A DNA stretch of 64,000 nt from Narthecium ossifragum (GCA_963920575.1 OY986963.1:7788896-7852895); one strand, 5' to 3'; shown: positions 12,351 to 25,519, counted from the stretch's first letter. Program-made: numbers and translations. The notes: a model not told the origin generated them from the letters alone.

Positions 12351-13182
12351 CAGAAAAGATCGGTGTGAATGCAACAAACTACACAGATATGCTCACATTT
12401 CTCTATGTATACAGTGATGCTGCTATGCCCAATGAGCCAAGAAGCGATGTGACTAGTTTTTCCTCAAACCTCATCCGTAAACTTGAGTGGTACGTACTGA
12501 ACAGAGTGTGGTCCTGATCATCCAATAAAGAAAAGAAGATACCTGGAAACCTCTGGACGCATGGGATTATTCCAAGGCTATGGACTGTAAAAGAGATGCC
12601 ATCTGGCTACAATACACATACTTCTCTTACACGCTCTGCAATGCCTCTGATGCTGATGCTGCTGCTGCTGCTGGGTGTGGCTAAAATCCTTGCAAATATC
12701 CAGATTCGTACACTACTTTTTAGAAGCATAAAGAGAGTTACCCAGATGAATAAGTATATGCCATCCTTCTTTGCAAATAATATGGTGGGGCTCTATGACT
12801 ACAAGTCTCCAAGGGGGAAATGGGTGATTACCAATATTAATTGCAGCAGCAGGTATATATATCCAAGAAGTCAAGAACAACACACTTTTGGCTGCTTTTC
12901 GAAAGAATCTGGATCGAAATAAAGGTGTCGGCATAGATAAGATTGTTGCATGCATAGCTTGGATCTAAAGCTTTTGTCAACTGACAGCCTAAGAGCAGCG
13001 TCCAATCGAAATAGATGTGTCTAGCTGCTGCTTCGTCTTCATTTCCTACACATGAAATTAAAGGCCCTAAAACTAGTATCCAGTGTGTTTGATTGCCTAT
13101 CTTTGCTTGCTTGCTTTCACACCCCCATATCTATAGCTAGCCTGTAACTAGTAGCTCTCGCTAATTACAGCATGTTGCAGTA
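12351..13182. other. Intergenic stretch, no gene identified
   Basis: A 108-codon frame (12596-12922) begins with a leucine-rich stretch but resembles nothing I know and has no supporting splice context. I see no terminal repeats. A functional call cannot be supported here. Confidence 0.4.

Positions 13183-13249
<67 letters not shown>
13183..13249. repeat. (AT)n microsatellite
   Basis: More than 30 uninterrupted AT dinucleotides directly left of the first Helitron-like terminus. Helitrons insert between A and T, so this tract is a natural landing site. Confidence 0.95.
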
Positions 13250-13250
<1 letters not shown>

Positions 13251-13252
13251 CT

Positions 13253-13440
13253 AGTGGTGCCCTTGCCATCTGTCAAGGTAACCACCAATCACACCCCAAT
13301 AACCACCTAATAATTCCCTCCCATTAACCCCCTTCAACATAGGAATATCATACTACATAAGCTTCACCTAGGACATTCTCCTATCACGTAGGATAACATG
13401 ATGGATTCTGTTAACTTTAACCATCCTGTCATATATATAT
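13253..13440 (-). mobile_element. Helitron-like element, 3' terminus on the left (first of three)
   Basis: On the minus strand the left end reads as a Helitron 3' end: an imperfect hairpin (CCTTGACAGATGGCAAGG), a few bases, then CTAG followed by T-rich target sequence. The right side contains TGACAGGATGGTTAA on the minus strand, similar to the second element's 5' region (AGCAGGATGGTTAG), but the terminal TC is not clear, so the 5' boundary is approximate. Confidence 0.5.
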
Positions 13441-13443
13441 ATA

Positions 13444-13643
13444 CTAGTGGGGTCCCCTGCCACTTGGCAGGGTAACCATCATCTCCCCTCATAACTCCCC
13501 ACTAACCCCTCCTAACTCCCCCCTCCCCCACTATTACCTCTCCACATCAGCAGCCACATAGGATATATCTATCACTTAGGACGCCAGCTAGGACAAAAAA
13601 AAATGCACTTTCTAACCATCCTGCTATATAAGGATGATATATA
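13444..13643 (-). mobile_element. Small Helitron-like element (second, about 200 bp)
   Basis: The minus-strand 3' end has hairpin CCCTGCCAAGTGGCAGGG, then a short spacer and CTAG next to T in an (AT)n tract. The minus-strand 5' end begins TCATCCTTATATAGC, with A-rich (TA)n target on the outside. TC at the start, CTRR at the end with a hairpin just before it, insertion at A/T and no TSD are Helitron hallmarks. It is far too short to encode a RepHel protein. Confidence 0.65.
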
Positions 13644-13661
13644 TATATACACACTAGGTGG

Positions 13662-14018
13662 GCGCCCTGCCACCTGGCAGGGTAACCATCAGGTTAATGG
13701 GTGATTCGGTTATAAAAACCGAATTTGATCAATGGATTAGTATGGATATTAGATAAAATTGATTATATTAAATTAATATACTATAACTATAGAATATATA
13801 TAACTATATGAATTAAATCAACATTATAAGGGGGCGGTTATGCATAACCGTTTTTGCTCCTTATAAGGTTGATATCAACCTTATATAAGGATGTATATTT
13901 AAAACTAACATAGGAAATATGATAAAAATATACAAAGTTAACTTAAGAAAATATACATATAAACAAACTAATAGAAGGAAAACGGTTGTAACCGTTATTG
14001 CTCCTTATAAGATTGATA
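13662..14018 (-). mobile_element. Small Helitron-like element(s) (third, possibly nested)
   Basis: The 3' end on the minus strand is hairpin CCCTGCCAGGTGGCAGGG then CTAG (13662-13665 on the plus strand). Two candidate 5' ends exist: minus-strand TCAACCTTATAAGGAGCAA ending near 13873, and TCAATCTTATAAGGAGCAAT ending near 14018, the latter bordered by (TA)n. They share a 5' consensus with the element at 51081-51459. The doubled 5' end suggests nesting or a tandem copy. Non-coding. Confidence 0.6.
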
Positions 14019-14040
14019 TATATATATATATATAACTCTG

Positions 14041-14790
14041 TCTAGTAGAACTATTTATTAGAGTATACTATGTTACAAACCTCAACACTTCACTGGAGAT
14101 ATATTTACACGCTTCATCCTTCACTTTTTCGGAGGTGGGCTCTTAATTTCTTTCATGAGAAAGAGAAGAATTAATGCAGCACAACCAAAATGGAGACGGA
14201 TCGAGTACCTGATGCAGTTCAAGAAGCCGAACAGGTTGAGGTTGAATCAGCGAGACCTCCAAGGCGATCAAAGCGAATCGGTTTTCATCGATACGAATTA
14301 GGTCTCCGGACGGTCGTGGTCGTCGGATGTCCGATCGGGACGTATGAGGTGTCAAATCGATTGGTTCGGCGAGCTCTACAAGAGTCATCGGAGATAGATC
14401 TCCCCATGATTCAAGGTGTTCCGCGCCCAAATTCCTTTTTCTGATGCCCCAAAATTCAGTTCTATTAAAAACTTTTCATATTTGACGGCTTTTCATAATT
14501 AGGGTTTTTCTAGTTTTAGCAGTTGGGTTAATAGTTTGATTGGGATTAGTTGTTATCTTTAAGTAGTTTGAGTTCATATGTAAGTAGTTTTCTATAAAAA
14601 GAGATTAAGGTTTGTAATTAGAGTTTAGTTTTTTAATTAATAAAATTTAAGTAATTTTTTTCTCTTAAGAATTCTGATTTTATCTCCTCACAAAAAAGTG
14701 GGTTGTTTCTCCCGTCAAGAGGTCATATTTCTTACGCTCGCCGTGCATCAGTAGTCTATTATATGGACAGCAACACATCAGCCAATGCTC
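14041..14790 (+). mobile_element. Possible LTR-like fragment with a short upstream frame
   Basis: The segment 14442-14749 begins TGATGC and ends GCATCA, a short inverted pair typical of LTR ends. It contains TATAAAAAG at about 14594 and a later AATAAAATTT. I see no 5-bp TSD directly flanking it. Just upstream, an 84-codon frame (14190-14444) carries PPRRSKRIGF, which is not diagnostic. A decayed retroelement is one reading; unrelated intergenic DNA is another. Confidence 0.3.
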
Positions 14791-15604
14791 ACACTGGATA
14801 CATACAGTACGAGGAACAGTTGAACATTTCCACTCGACCGACGTCTCCAAAGTCCAATCCAGGTATCAGGTAGGTGCTTTCCCCGACAGCGTGGCGCTCC
14901 CTGTATGGCTCCGAGTGCTTTAAACCGGTGGGCGGCGGGTTGGAATCTCCCGCCTTCCCCGCCAACGGTTTTCCTCTCTCCGCTGTTGCATCTCGACCGT
15001 CCAATCAATAGATGTAAACACCACCGACGCCATAGAGTCGTCGATCATAAAGCCACGGTCCCTCGATTGGACGGCCGAGATTGACGTGATCCACCGTTTT
15101 CATCTCGCCGGCGGTGGGCCTCCGGTTCCCATTTTTAAAATGCTCGACATGCTTCCCAACTCGTTGCCAAAGGCCCAAAGATATATCTATACATCATCTG
15201 GTCCCAGCACGAGTAATGAATCACTCACAGCCGTCGGATCTTAATCCCCATTTATAACAGAGAACGACAACGGAGCTCGGGATTCCCGGCTACTGTCGGT
15301 TGCAGAGGGTGATGGGGCACGCCCAACGGCGACGGGAGCGGGGCCCACGGGGATCCAACTACAGGTCCAGCTGGTAACCCCGCCAACATTTACTCAATCT
15401 TCACGCGGGGCGACTGCCTATCCCCAGTCGTCACGACGCCCTCATCTCTCTCCCTCCCTATCTCTCTCTCGCTTTGCAGCCCAAGCCTTTTTAAAGCCAG
15501 CCCTTCGCCATTGTTCGTATCACGCCAAAATCGAAGAGCTTTATGTTCACCTTTCTCATTTGCAAAACTTCGTTCTTATTTCACTATATCTTTCAACTCT
15601 CAAG
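14790..15604 (+). promoter_or_regulatory. Upstream region of the EEP/EF-hand gene
   Basis: About 800 bp of more GC-rich sequence leading to the start codon at 15605. A CT-rich tract (about 15440-15472, CTCTCTCC type) sits in the likely 5' leader, which is common in plant promoters. No convincing TATAAA was found at a suitable distance. The promoter role is inferred from position only. Confidence 0.35.
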
Positions 15605-18600
15605 ATGGTAATATATCGCTCTCTATGGCTTGTATGGAATCGATATCCTTTGTTTCCTCTTTTGTTTGGTAGGAGATTCCCACTGTTCGATTTGGTGGGA
15701 AAGAATGGTTCTTTTTCTTCCTCTCGTGTGGGTTATGATCGGATTGGTGGTGTTTGGATTTAATGCAGAGGAAGGAGTGCAATGAACCCATCAGGAGGAA
15801 AAGAAGGCAGAAGAGGAAGAGGACTGCGAAGAAGAATTCGTTAGGGTACGGTACGATGATGGGGACAGAGCGGTGCGTTTCGTGCACCACCTTCAATATC
15901 CTCGCGCCCATCTACAAGAGGCTCGATAGCGAGGTGGGCATCTCGAGGATGCATTGGTTCTTCGTTTCGCGCTAATTGGTTTCCTCAAAATAGTAACTTG
16001 TTGTCTCTTTTTTTGTCGATTCATTCTGGACTTTCGGGATTCTTTTCATTTTAATTTTGGTGGCCGGCGTTTATTAAACCCTTTCTTTGTTTCCTCCGAT
16101 TTGGGTTTGGTTCAAATTGGCAACTTGGGTTTGCTTGTTGAATACCCTTTTCAAGTTTTTTCTATACTTTGAATCAGCCTTTCTTACATACCGATTTGTT
16201 GTTGTTGTTGCCTTGGAAGATATCCATCCGTTAGAAAGTGTTCCATTCGCCATTCATCGATTTCTCCGCCAATTGAGTTTTATTTATATAAAGTTCGAGA
16301 TTTTCGTCTAGATATTGGTATTACCTTATTATGTTGATTGCTGATTGGATTCTTATTGATTTATTTCTATTTTGAGCGTTGGATAGGATCAGAGTTGTAG
16401 GGAGAGCCAGTACAGAGCATACTGGCTGAGCAGGAACCAAAGCATCATCGAAAAGCTTCTTGTTGAGAGGTCGTCCATTATATGCTTACAGGTGACGATT
16501 GATTCCTCGCTCTCAATTTTTTGGGGATCAGGCTTTATTATTTTTAATGGATTTCCTCATTTTCTCGTTTTAATTGGCGCAGGAAGTCTGGTTGGGAAAT
16601 GATGAACTCGTTGATATGTATGAGAAGAGGCTTGGGGAGGCTGGTTATCTTAGTCTGAAACTTGCACGCACGAACAATCGTGGGGATGGTTAGTGGTTTC
16701 CTCTTATGTTTTAGCTTTTGGGTTTTATTGCCGATTACTAACTTTCAACGCTATTGTGGCCAAATTTGTAATGCCATACCTAAATCATTGAATCCTCCAC
16801 AAAGAGCATATTTTAAAAGTTGATTTAAATTTTTCTCTTTGTTAAGCCAGGAAGACAATTATCACTTGTTAGGCAATTTATTTATAAAAAAATTCTAACT
16901 TCATGTCAGCAATGGCTGTTGCCAGATTTATTCATCCCAAATTTCATTTGCTCATTGTAGGTATCTTTTAGTTGATCTACAGCTTTTTGCTGATCAATGG
17001 TACTAACGTGTGAGAAACTAAATTTGAACTACGACCTACTTTCTTAAAGATGACCTTTTTCTGTCTTTTCACTCTACGGGTTGGAAATAAGCACATTCCA
17101 TTAAGATTGGTGCTATTGTGTGAAAAGTGTATATCGTGATGTACATCTCTGCTTTTTATCATGAGCATGAAGACATCCTAGGTAGTATCCTTTTTACAAA
17201 GTGGATGGTGATTCTGTTTTTAGAGTCTTATTATTCATTCACTTAAGTAGGTTGTTTGTTAACAATTGCATTGGTGTGTACCAATGTTTTTTTCCCTTTA
17301 CCTTTTAGCAGGTGGATAATGTAAAGCTATTGATATCAGTTGTGTCAATTTCACTTGTACAATGAACTTAAAAAAGTCAACTTGGTTCATCGTGCAAGCT
17401 CTACCATTTGTAATATTTCTAAGCCATCATCTGAAATGTTGTGGTTTTGAGTAGTTGACTTTCATTTCAAAAATGCAAAAGAAAACTACATGGTACTGGT
17501 TCCATTGACTATTTGAGATGGATATGCCCTCCCTTTAGCCATTCTATCCTCTTATTCACTTGATCCCCTAATTATTTATATTGCAACTTCTGAGTGACTT
17601 GCACGGAGTTATACATGATATAATATTTCAGAAGACCATTGAAGAACTGGCGAATCACGTAACTATCTTCAAATTATTGTTATAGTAATATTAAGAGGTA
17701 TATGTGGGCTTGGAATACATCTGGCTTTCTACAGGAAAGAATGCTTTACCTTAAGAATCTTAAGCAAATTTATTTGTTTCAAGAAAGCATTTGAAAATGG
17801 ATCGGAAACAATTTTTCGCCTGAACTTTATGTGCTCACTTTTTGTGATGGTTGCATTTAAGTGGTTGCATCAATGATATCTATTTGTTTGCAGGTCTACT
17901 GACTGCTGTGCATACAGACTATTTCACAGTCTTAAATTACCGAGAGTTGCTCTTTAATGACTTTGGAGATCGTGTTGCACAGCTATTACATGTTGAATCA
18001 GCTATTCCCTTCTGGCAAAGTCGCAGCAGCAGCATCCAGCAACAAATGCTTATTGTGAATACTCACTTGTTATTTCCTCATGACCAGAGTATATGTATAG
18101 TTCGTTTGCACCAGGTAGATCAGCCTACTTCCCCTATATATTTGGTTGTTGAGCTAGTTACTATTGTCCTTGGTTCCTTATATATATTGTTTGTCGTTTC
18201 ACAGGTATACAAGATTCTGCAGTTAGTAGAGTCCTATCAGAAAGAAGACAAACTGAATCCCATGCCTATAATACTTTGTGGGTAAGTCTCCCTTTTCATG
18301 CTATTGTCTGTGTTGCGTTTTGATGGATTCATCTCTTTTATATCTACTCGTTGCAATTATCCATTTTCAGTGACTGGAATGGAAGTAAACGTGGCCATGT
18401 GTACAAGTTCCTTAGGTCTCAGGGCTTTGTGTCATCATATGATACTGCACATCAGTATACAGATAGTGATGCCGATGCACATAAGGTAATAATTGCGGTC
18501 TGGTGTGATCCAAAGTTTTAGCTTATTGCCAGCACGTTATTTGATGCTTTATTTCCTCCATTCTGCTGCAGTGGGTCAGCCACAGAAATCATCGTGGTAA

Positions 18601-19842
18601 TATATGTGGGGTTGATTTCATTTGGCTTCTTAATCCTGATAAACATCGCAGACCGCTTAAGACTAGCTGGAACGAAGCTGTCTTTGGCATTGTCAAGGTG
18701 ATCCATTTCTTCCTCTGTAAAGCATTTACTCCTCGAACATTATTGATGGAGTTCTTGTTCGTGAATTAATGAATTTGTTAATTAGAAAACAAAGAAAAGG
18801 ACAGGTCTGGGCCTTTGTTCGAATCTAATACTGATGAACCCCTGAGAATAGCATTTTGGTATGGGAGGAGAATTTAATGAATATATAAGGCGATTGTTCT
18901 AACACCTCTATTTTTCCCTCTCTCCCCCCTGCTATACATATGAATGTATATGTATCACACAAACCTTGTTTAATATAATAAGATATAATAACTGTAGTTC
19001 CTGTAAAACTGTGAAATCGTTCATCTCCCTTTCCAATTTTATTCAGGCCTTATAAGCATCTTTTTGTTTGTTATATGCTTACAATACCATAAATTGAGCA
19101 GGGTATTTCCTTCCCCAACTGACTTAATAATCTCTCGTCCTATTTCAGTATCTGCTTCGAAAAGCTTCCCTTGCAGAAGTTAACGCATTTGCGTTTCTAA
19201 AAGCGGATAGTCCTGGTGATTACATCACCTATTCAGGTTTCTGCCAAGCACTCTGTCAGGTACTCATTTTCCCATGAGAGAGTTGCAATAAGGTTAAATC
19301 TTGAGTGATAGCATATCTGATCTGCAGAATTGTTACAGCTAGGCTTAACTGGCCATCAGCATGGCCTTAGTGCAGAAGAGACGCATGATTTGTGGATCCA
19401 AGCTGATTTAAATGGAGATGGTGTTGTTGACTATGGAGAATTTCAGGTAAGCTATCTGGTTGACATAGCTTTGTTCGTTTGATAGCCTGCCTTTATTGTG
19501 CTACAATTACAGAATGTTGAGGCTACCAGAAAATTGAATCTAAATTATTAGTGTATTATTCCTTCTTAGATTTTGACTAAATTGTGGAACTTACAGCAGC
19601 AGATTTGGAATCTTTCGTGCCGCGAACAACCTGAGTATAGTCCTGAGAAGGTTGGCGAAGGGAATCTGGAAAATAGCGGCATGGAGGAGCTGCTGTTTGG
19701 TTTGAATGTTAAGAATGCAGTTCTTTTCCCTCCTGAAGTAGAAAAAGGAATGTGGCCGGAGGACTACTCCCTTTCTGATCATGCACCACTAACTGTAGTC
19801 TTCTCTCCTGTAAAAATGCCCTGTTCTCGACCAATCTGCTGA
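15605..19842 (+). CDS. Calcium-binding endonuclease/exonuclease/phosphatase-fold protein (At1g02270-like)
   Basis: Eleven exons in phase: 15605-15607, 15769-15933, 16387-16491, 16583-16688, 17894-18114, 18205-18281, 18371-18485, 18572-18697, 19149-19259, 19339-19446 and 19597-19842; about 460 aa. The fold's catalytic blocks are all present: TTFNILAP, CLQEVW, NTHLLFPH, CGDWNGSKRG, VDFIWLL and SDHAPL. Before the last block lies a canonical EF hand, DLNGDGVVDYGE. This order matches the plant calcium-binding EEP proteins of the CCR4/DNase I-like superfamily. A metal-dependent phosphodiesterase or deadenylase-like activity tuned by Ca2+ is inferred; the substrate is unknown. The N-terminus is basic (RRKRRQKRKR). 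Exon 1 as the bare ATG followed by GTAATA is my choice; an in-frame ATG at 15763 in the unspliced leader is the alternative. The last exon may start at 19577, 19597 or 19600. Confidence 0.88.
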
Positions 19843-20416
19843 ACCTTTATGAATTCTGCAATGTGGAAAGTTTTAGTCACCTTTCTGCAGTAAAGGTTGC
19901 AGAGTTTTGAAGGGTCATTCTTATAGAAAGCATACCTTGAAATACGAAGAGCTTCAAGATATGTCAAAGAATTAGAAAACTAGAAGAAGATCAGTATACC
20001 CCTATACTGAGTGTTCTGTAAGAACATCCCTTGTATCTTGTATACAAGTTACTGTTGTGATGTAAAGATGTTTTAATTCTGACCTTTCTAATGTAAATAA
20101 CTTAGTGTAATTTGTTTCATTCTACCTTATTTTAGATACTTATCTTTTGGGAGAGAAACTAGGTGTATTTGATTCACTTCGCGACCTATGAGAAGTTTTT
20201 TCTCATACAAAAATTTTTGTGTTGCATTCAAGATCGTTCAATTAAGAATATTTATAGGGTTTAAGGAACGTCTATAAAGTTTTCTCTAGATTAGGTGATA
20301 GTTTTCAGCAGAATAATTTACAATATGCTAAAGGATTCTCACAATTGACAAGAATAATTCAGCTATTAAATGAAGAGCATCAGTAATGCAAATTCTCGAG
20401 ACGAATTTGAGACTAA
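19843..20416. other. 3' flank of the EEP gene
   Basis: AT-rich sequence holding the probable 3' UTR of the upstream gene. No coding sequence or terminal repeats found. Confidence 0.4.
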
Positions 20417-20565
20417 AGGCTCGTTTGGATTGAGGATATTATAAGTTTGTATATTAAATAAAGTAAAAGTTATGCAAGCATTAAAGATAAATATATAAGA
20501 TTATGGATAAAGTGTTTAATGCATAAATGGGATTTATGCATACTTATCTTCAATCCAAACGGTCC
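20417..20565. mobile_element. Short Tourist-like MITE (149 bp)
   Basis: The left end has GGCTCGTTTGGATTGAGGAT, and the complement of the right end GGACCGTTTGGATTGAAGAT. TAA flanks both sides (20414-20416 and 20566-20568), fitting the 3-bp TSD of PIF/Harbinger-derived MITEs. Interior AT-rich, non-coding. Confidence 0.65.
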
Positions 20566-20639
20566 TAAGAGATCCAATGGAATAACTTGGCTATTAATTT
20601 CACTCGTTTAGAGCATAAATAAAAACTCACATGAAACAT

Positions 20640-21285
20640 CGACGTTTGGTTTGGTAAACATTTTCATATTTCCATTCTATGTTTTTAACTCTCGTTTTCT
20701 GTTTTCAGTGTATGTTTTGCGAATGTCAAAAATGGTGAAAATGTTAATTCGGTATTTTCATAATTCTTAGAAAACAGGAGAAAAAGGTGTAAGCCTTTTC
20801 CGTTTTCATTTTCTTGAAAATAGAAAACGCGGTTGAAATCGTGTTTGGTTTAAAGGTTTGGAAATCGTTAAAATGATGTTTTCACCATTTTCATAGAAAT
20901 GGAAAACAAATAACCCGATCGAAAGCCATCTCTCCCGATCGAGACTTTCGCGAGGATCTCACGATGGACTCTCTCACGATCTCTTGGTGATCTCGTCTAG
21001 CCTCTGACGTCGCCGGAGCTCCCATGCACTGGAGCCTAAGATCCTCTCCCATCGGAACCACTCTCTTCTGATCGAGACTCTCACGAGTATCCCAGCCACC
21101 ATTCACCGCCGGAGCTCCCATCTGCCAGAGTGTGATTTCAATGGGGTCTCAAAGGTGAGTCTCCCTCTCTCTTTTCCTCTCCTAGTCCCCTCTCCCGTGT
21201 TCTCTCTCTCCCTCATGCTCTCTATCTTTCATGTGTATTCATGTGTATATTGCTTGGGAGACGTTACATCCCTCTAAGCCAAGCA
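20640..21285. other. Non-coding stretch, repeat-like
   Basis: Contains GTTTGGTTTGGTAAAC and TGTTTGGTTTAAAGGTTTGG words and several AAAATGG/CCATTTT inversions (20640-20900), typical of a decayed MITE but without matching ends. A GC-richer CT-rich segment follows. No gene supported. Confidence 0.3.
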
Positions 21286-21302
21286 ACATCTATCACTAAG
21301 AA

Positions 21303-21645
21303 GAGAGGATTCCACTGAGTGTTAGTGGAGACGGACTCGTTGTTCACGGCGAAGATGGTAGAGGGCCGGATGCCTCTAATTGAAGAATGTGCTCGTATGG
21401 TGAAGGAGATATGATGGGAGAGACGGAACCTTGTAAAGTTTATAGTAAGATATATTCTTGGAGAGGAGAATAGTCGTATGAACTGGCCAAGATGGCCCTA
21501 GAGCTAACTAATGTGTTCGATGAAGAAGAGGCTGCTAGGGGGTATGTCCCTAGTAGCTCTAGTAGAGAGCCCCTAGCAGCTCTAGTAGTATGTAATCTCC
21601 CTGGTGGAGAACCAAGCCCTAGGGCTTAACTGTCCAAAAAAAAAC
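21303..21645 (+). mobile_element. 5'-truncated L1-type LINE (RNase H tail) with TSD
   Basis: Flanked by ACATCTATCACTAAGAA (21286-21302) and ACATCATCACTAAGAA (21646-21661), a TSD with one indel. It ends in a run of A. The body reads as the 3' part of a LINE RNase H domain: VETDSLFTAKMVEGRMPLI, then frame-broken ILGEEN and MALELTNVF. It is a short dead insertion. Confidence 0.75.
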
Positions 21646-21661
21646 ACATCATCACTAAGAA

Positions 21662-24600
21662 CAGCTCCATTTGTCTATTTATTCCAAAACCAGATCCCCT
21701 TCTTAGATCAACCTTATGAGAGTTTGATTCAAATATTTTTTTGAGGAAATCGATCATGTATATATCCTCACTCTCATACGGGATCTGTGTTTTTTTTATG
21801 TGTAATTGGAGATTGGAACCATTTGAGTTCTTTTGTGATCCAAATGATTTATGTCTGTAGTTAAACAACAAGAATTATGATGGTTGTTTTCTTTGTTTGG
21901 ACTTTATCATCATTATAAATGGACCTGGATTGAAAAGTTGATATTTTTATGACTTGACAATTGCCACTATATATTTGGGCTAAATGTTAGATCTTGCTTA
22001 ATCCCTGTAGTACAAACCATCGACTTATGTGATTAGATCGTCTGATGGAATCATGTTTAGGTTGGTTTGTTGGAATCATGTTCTGATTGGACTTGTTGAT
22101 TTTGAGGTTAATCTATGTCTATGAGTGAGTATGGCACGAAGATTTGTGTTTCTTCATTGGTTGTGCATTTTTTTCATGGAGTTTGCATATTATCCATACC
22201 TTTTCTTTATCACCTTTGTTTTTCTGATTCAAAATGGGATTGGGGTTTTGGGATGGCACATAGCTGAAAACAATGGTCTTAATTAGATCCTTGATGGCAC
22301 CACAGGCTACTATGGAGTTATAGTACTGTTATGAATTGATCTGGTTGGAAAGTTGTGTCCAAGTTCATTGTTTTGGTTATTGGAATAATTTTTTCTTCTA
22401 CTTCCAATATGTGTTTTTCGATTATACTGTGCTGGTAATGTATCACATACAATTCCCATGGTATTGAATTAGATTTTCAAAAAAAGTAAGCTGCAATTAT
22501 GTAGGCCGGATAAATATGTGCAGATGTGCTCATACTTATTATGCATAAATTTCCCATGAATTACTTATAACCTTTTGGTTTTTGTGGTGGACTCATCACA
22601 GATAATTGCATAAGAAAATATCAGATAAGTATCTTAAGGATAGACATGATTTCCAGTAACATATTAATTATTAGGAGCAAATGTCACTAACAATTTTTCT
22701 GATGTTAGCAAATTTTGAAGCTGTCATGTCTACTATATGTATGTGTATTTGTATGTACACACACATAGACACAAACACAATAATTTCCTTTTGTACAGTT
22801 CTTTCTGTCTTTTAAGAAAGTACTCCATTTGTACACCCCATGGCAGACCCACAACAACAAGACATTGGATCTGGATTTCTCTTTAAACTCTCTTTAAAAT
22901 TTTCATGGAGTTTTATTTTCCTATGAGATTGAATTGATTTGCTTCATACTCTTAACCGTTTGTCCTATTTTTTTCTTTACTAGAAACCTATGACTGAGTT
23001 CACAGTTTGTTTACGCCAAATTATATGGAGACTCTTATAATACAAAGTAATTCTCAAAAAGTTTCTAGATAGTAGATGTTAGAGATCATTTATTGACGGC
23101 AATCACAAAAGAATATTGGTGTTCCTAAATTCTATTGTATTGCAAGTTTTCTATTTATGTTCATAGATATACCAGTTTAACAAAATCTCTACAGCTCTAC
23201 AGCTCTAGGGTAAGGAGGTGGAAGAGCTGTTTTTTGGAGAACTAGTAGGGTCTTATCATCTAGAACAACATGATGGCTCATCTGTTTTAATTTTTTTTTT
23301 TATTGTGGATTGGAATTAGGTGAGAATAGCCATTTAGAACATCCATGATTTTGGCTTTTGTATTTACTTACTAATCGAATGCACTCTTTATTGTTTGAAC
23401 CATGGATTAGATTTTGGGGAAGTTAGACTATGGCTTTTTGACGATTGTAGATCTTATTTGTCATAGATTAGTTTGGGTAAGCTGTGAAGCTTTTTATCTT
23501 ATTTTCTAGAACCTTGCAGTCGAATACATATAAATTATGATTGCGTTGTTTCTCTTAATTAAAATATGCTATAAGTGATATTCTTTCTCAATAACTATCT
23601 CTTGTATAAATTCTTCTCGAATCGAAAGGAAATAAGTAGCAACACCTGAAATCCTACATTTTATTTGTTATTTCGAGATTTGTGTTTGGATCTCTAAAGG
23701 TATATAGTTGTACATAAGTTTTTGCTATTTAATTTTCCTGTCATAACTGCTCGTCTCAACATTCCAAGAAGTAATTAAGCTCCATGAACCTTCTCGCAAA
23801 ATTGGCATAATTGATCATGCTAATAATTAATTGCAATGGTCATCTCATCTCTGTCATTCCATGAAGCATTCTGGCTAAAATTAGTATGTCTCTTTGTTAA
23901 TCCTGCTTGTTTGTCATACAGCCAATTCGGTATTTTCATATTTCCTGGGAGAAAACAGGCTTGCTGCTCCTTTAAAAAACAACAACAACAACAAGAACAT
24001 TCCAGACGTGTTTTGTTGACCAGGCTTCCCTGTCTTCTTGAGTCACCAACAGGGCTGGTTTCCAGTGGTATGGCTCATATATCTATTGACAGTGGATGAA
24101 ACATGTCTTAAAAGAAAATGATGGTCTCTAATGAAGTCTTTCCTTAACTCAGTTATTAATTGAAGCTGCATTAATGTGGCATCATAGTGCGAATGCTACC
24201 GACGCCTGCCTGATGCCACCATGGTGTGATGTCCTTTTAAAAATACGGATTTTACAGCTTTTTTTTTTTTAGTTGAGCTTTTCAGCTTGGAAATAGGAGT
24301 TTTGGTGTAATAGTTTGTATTAGCTTCGGCTCAATTAATTAAAAAAAAAAAGCTCGGAAATGGGAGTAATGAGGTTACAAAACGACCGGACAGCCCTCAG
24401 GCCACTCGCCTTGAGGATTGGCAGGCCACACACGAGTTCGGATTTTAAAGCCTGCAAGAATTTTTTTTTTTTTTTTTTTTCGCTGAATTGAGCCTAAACG
24501 GCTGGGTTAACAACATCCTACTACATATGCAAGATGGTGACTTGAGAACAAGAAAAATAACGACCGATTGCATAGTTTTAGATTTCTACAATATAATTAA

Positions 24601-25519
24601 TGTGACATCCATGATCCAATCATCCAACCACCTTCTCCATTTGAGGGGGCCGGAATCAAAATTGATAGCCCATGTCAGCTTGCGACCTATGCACTGAGAT
24701 CTTCGCTTCACATCAGCTGGTCGAGAGAGCGTAGATATCATAGCTTGATAGGTGATCTTATATCTTGGTATATTTTTTTTAAGTAATTAGATGTTGGACT
24801 TGATAATTTCTTGGACGGACTATCAAAATAGAAAAGTATTTTAAATTTGATGGCCTGTTGTTTTCCATTTAATTAGCATAAAGACTTGAGATTCTGAGCT
24901 TTCATGCACAAACTAATCAAACCACTGCCAACTAATGATCCCTCTGTATGCAAGCAATAATCCACCCTCAAAGGAAGACTTTTTCATGTATGCAATAATC
25001 AAGCACTTGAGAATTAGATGCATAATAGCAAATAGAGTTGAATTTTATTAAGAAATCCTCTAAAATCACACCACCTTTCCAACAACTCTAACTAACGATT
25101 AAACTATTAGAGGTCGCTCTCCACCAGTACTCCCTACCGGTGAAAGGTTTCAATCTCTTGCAAACCAAGCAGCCTAACCTTCGTTTATTACTCTAAAACA
25201 CACCAACCATCAAGAACTGCAACCTTGTCCTATAATGCACCAACACCACTTGCTATCTCCAAACCACCCCTCTTCTCGTCTTCTATTTTGCCTCGATCCA
25301 TAGTACTCAAACTTAGTTGTCTTCAAGAACGTCAATGGGCATCTATGCCATCATACATACCCAGATGAGCAGTTGAGCCTTCTCCATCTGTTTCTCAGGG
25401 ATGGCAAGTTATAGCGACACTTGATCAGATTAGGAGCTTCAAGATTACATGATAACTATTTGGTCTAGAAATTTGAGGAGAGAGAAGATTTGCAGCCTAG
25501 CTAGCTAGGTAGACACAAT
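21662..25519. other. Long intergenic stretch without a recognised gene
   Basis: About 3.9 kb of AT-rich DNA. Visible items are an (AAC)n tract near 23975-23995, poly(T) near 24258 and a longer poly(T) ending at 24480. Frames of 60-90 codons do not resemble known proteins and lack splice support. The last few hundred bases should contain the promoter of the gene at 25520, but I found no clear TATA motif. Confidence 0.5.

Noticed and set aside
12596..12922. 108-codon frame with a leucine-rich start, considered as a secreted peptide gene
   Set aside because: The leucine run comes from a CTG microsatellite, and the rest has no cysteine pattern or family likeness.
13662..13690. Hairpins at the Helitron ends considered as terminators or RNA elements
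   Set aside because: Repeated occurrence next to CTAG in AT tracts, away from any gene end, fits Helitron 3' termini better.
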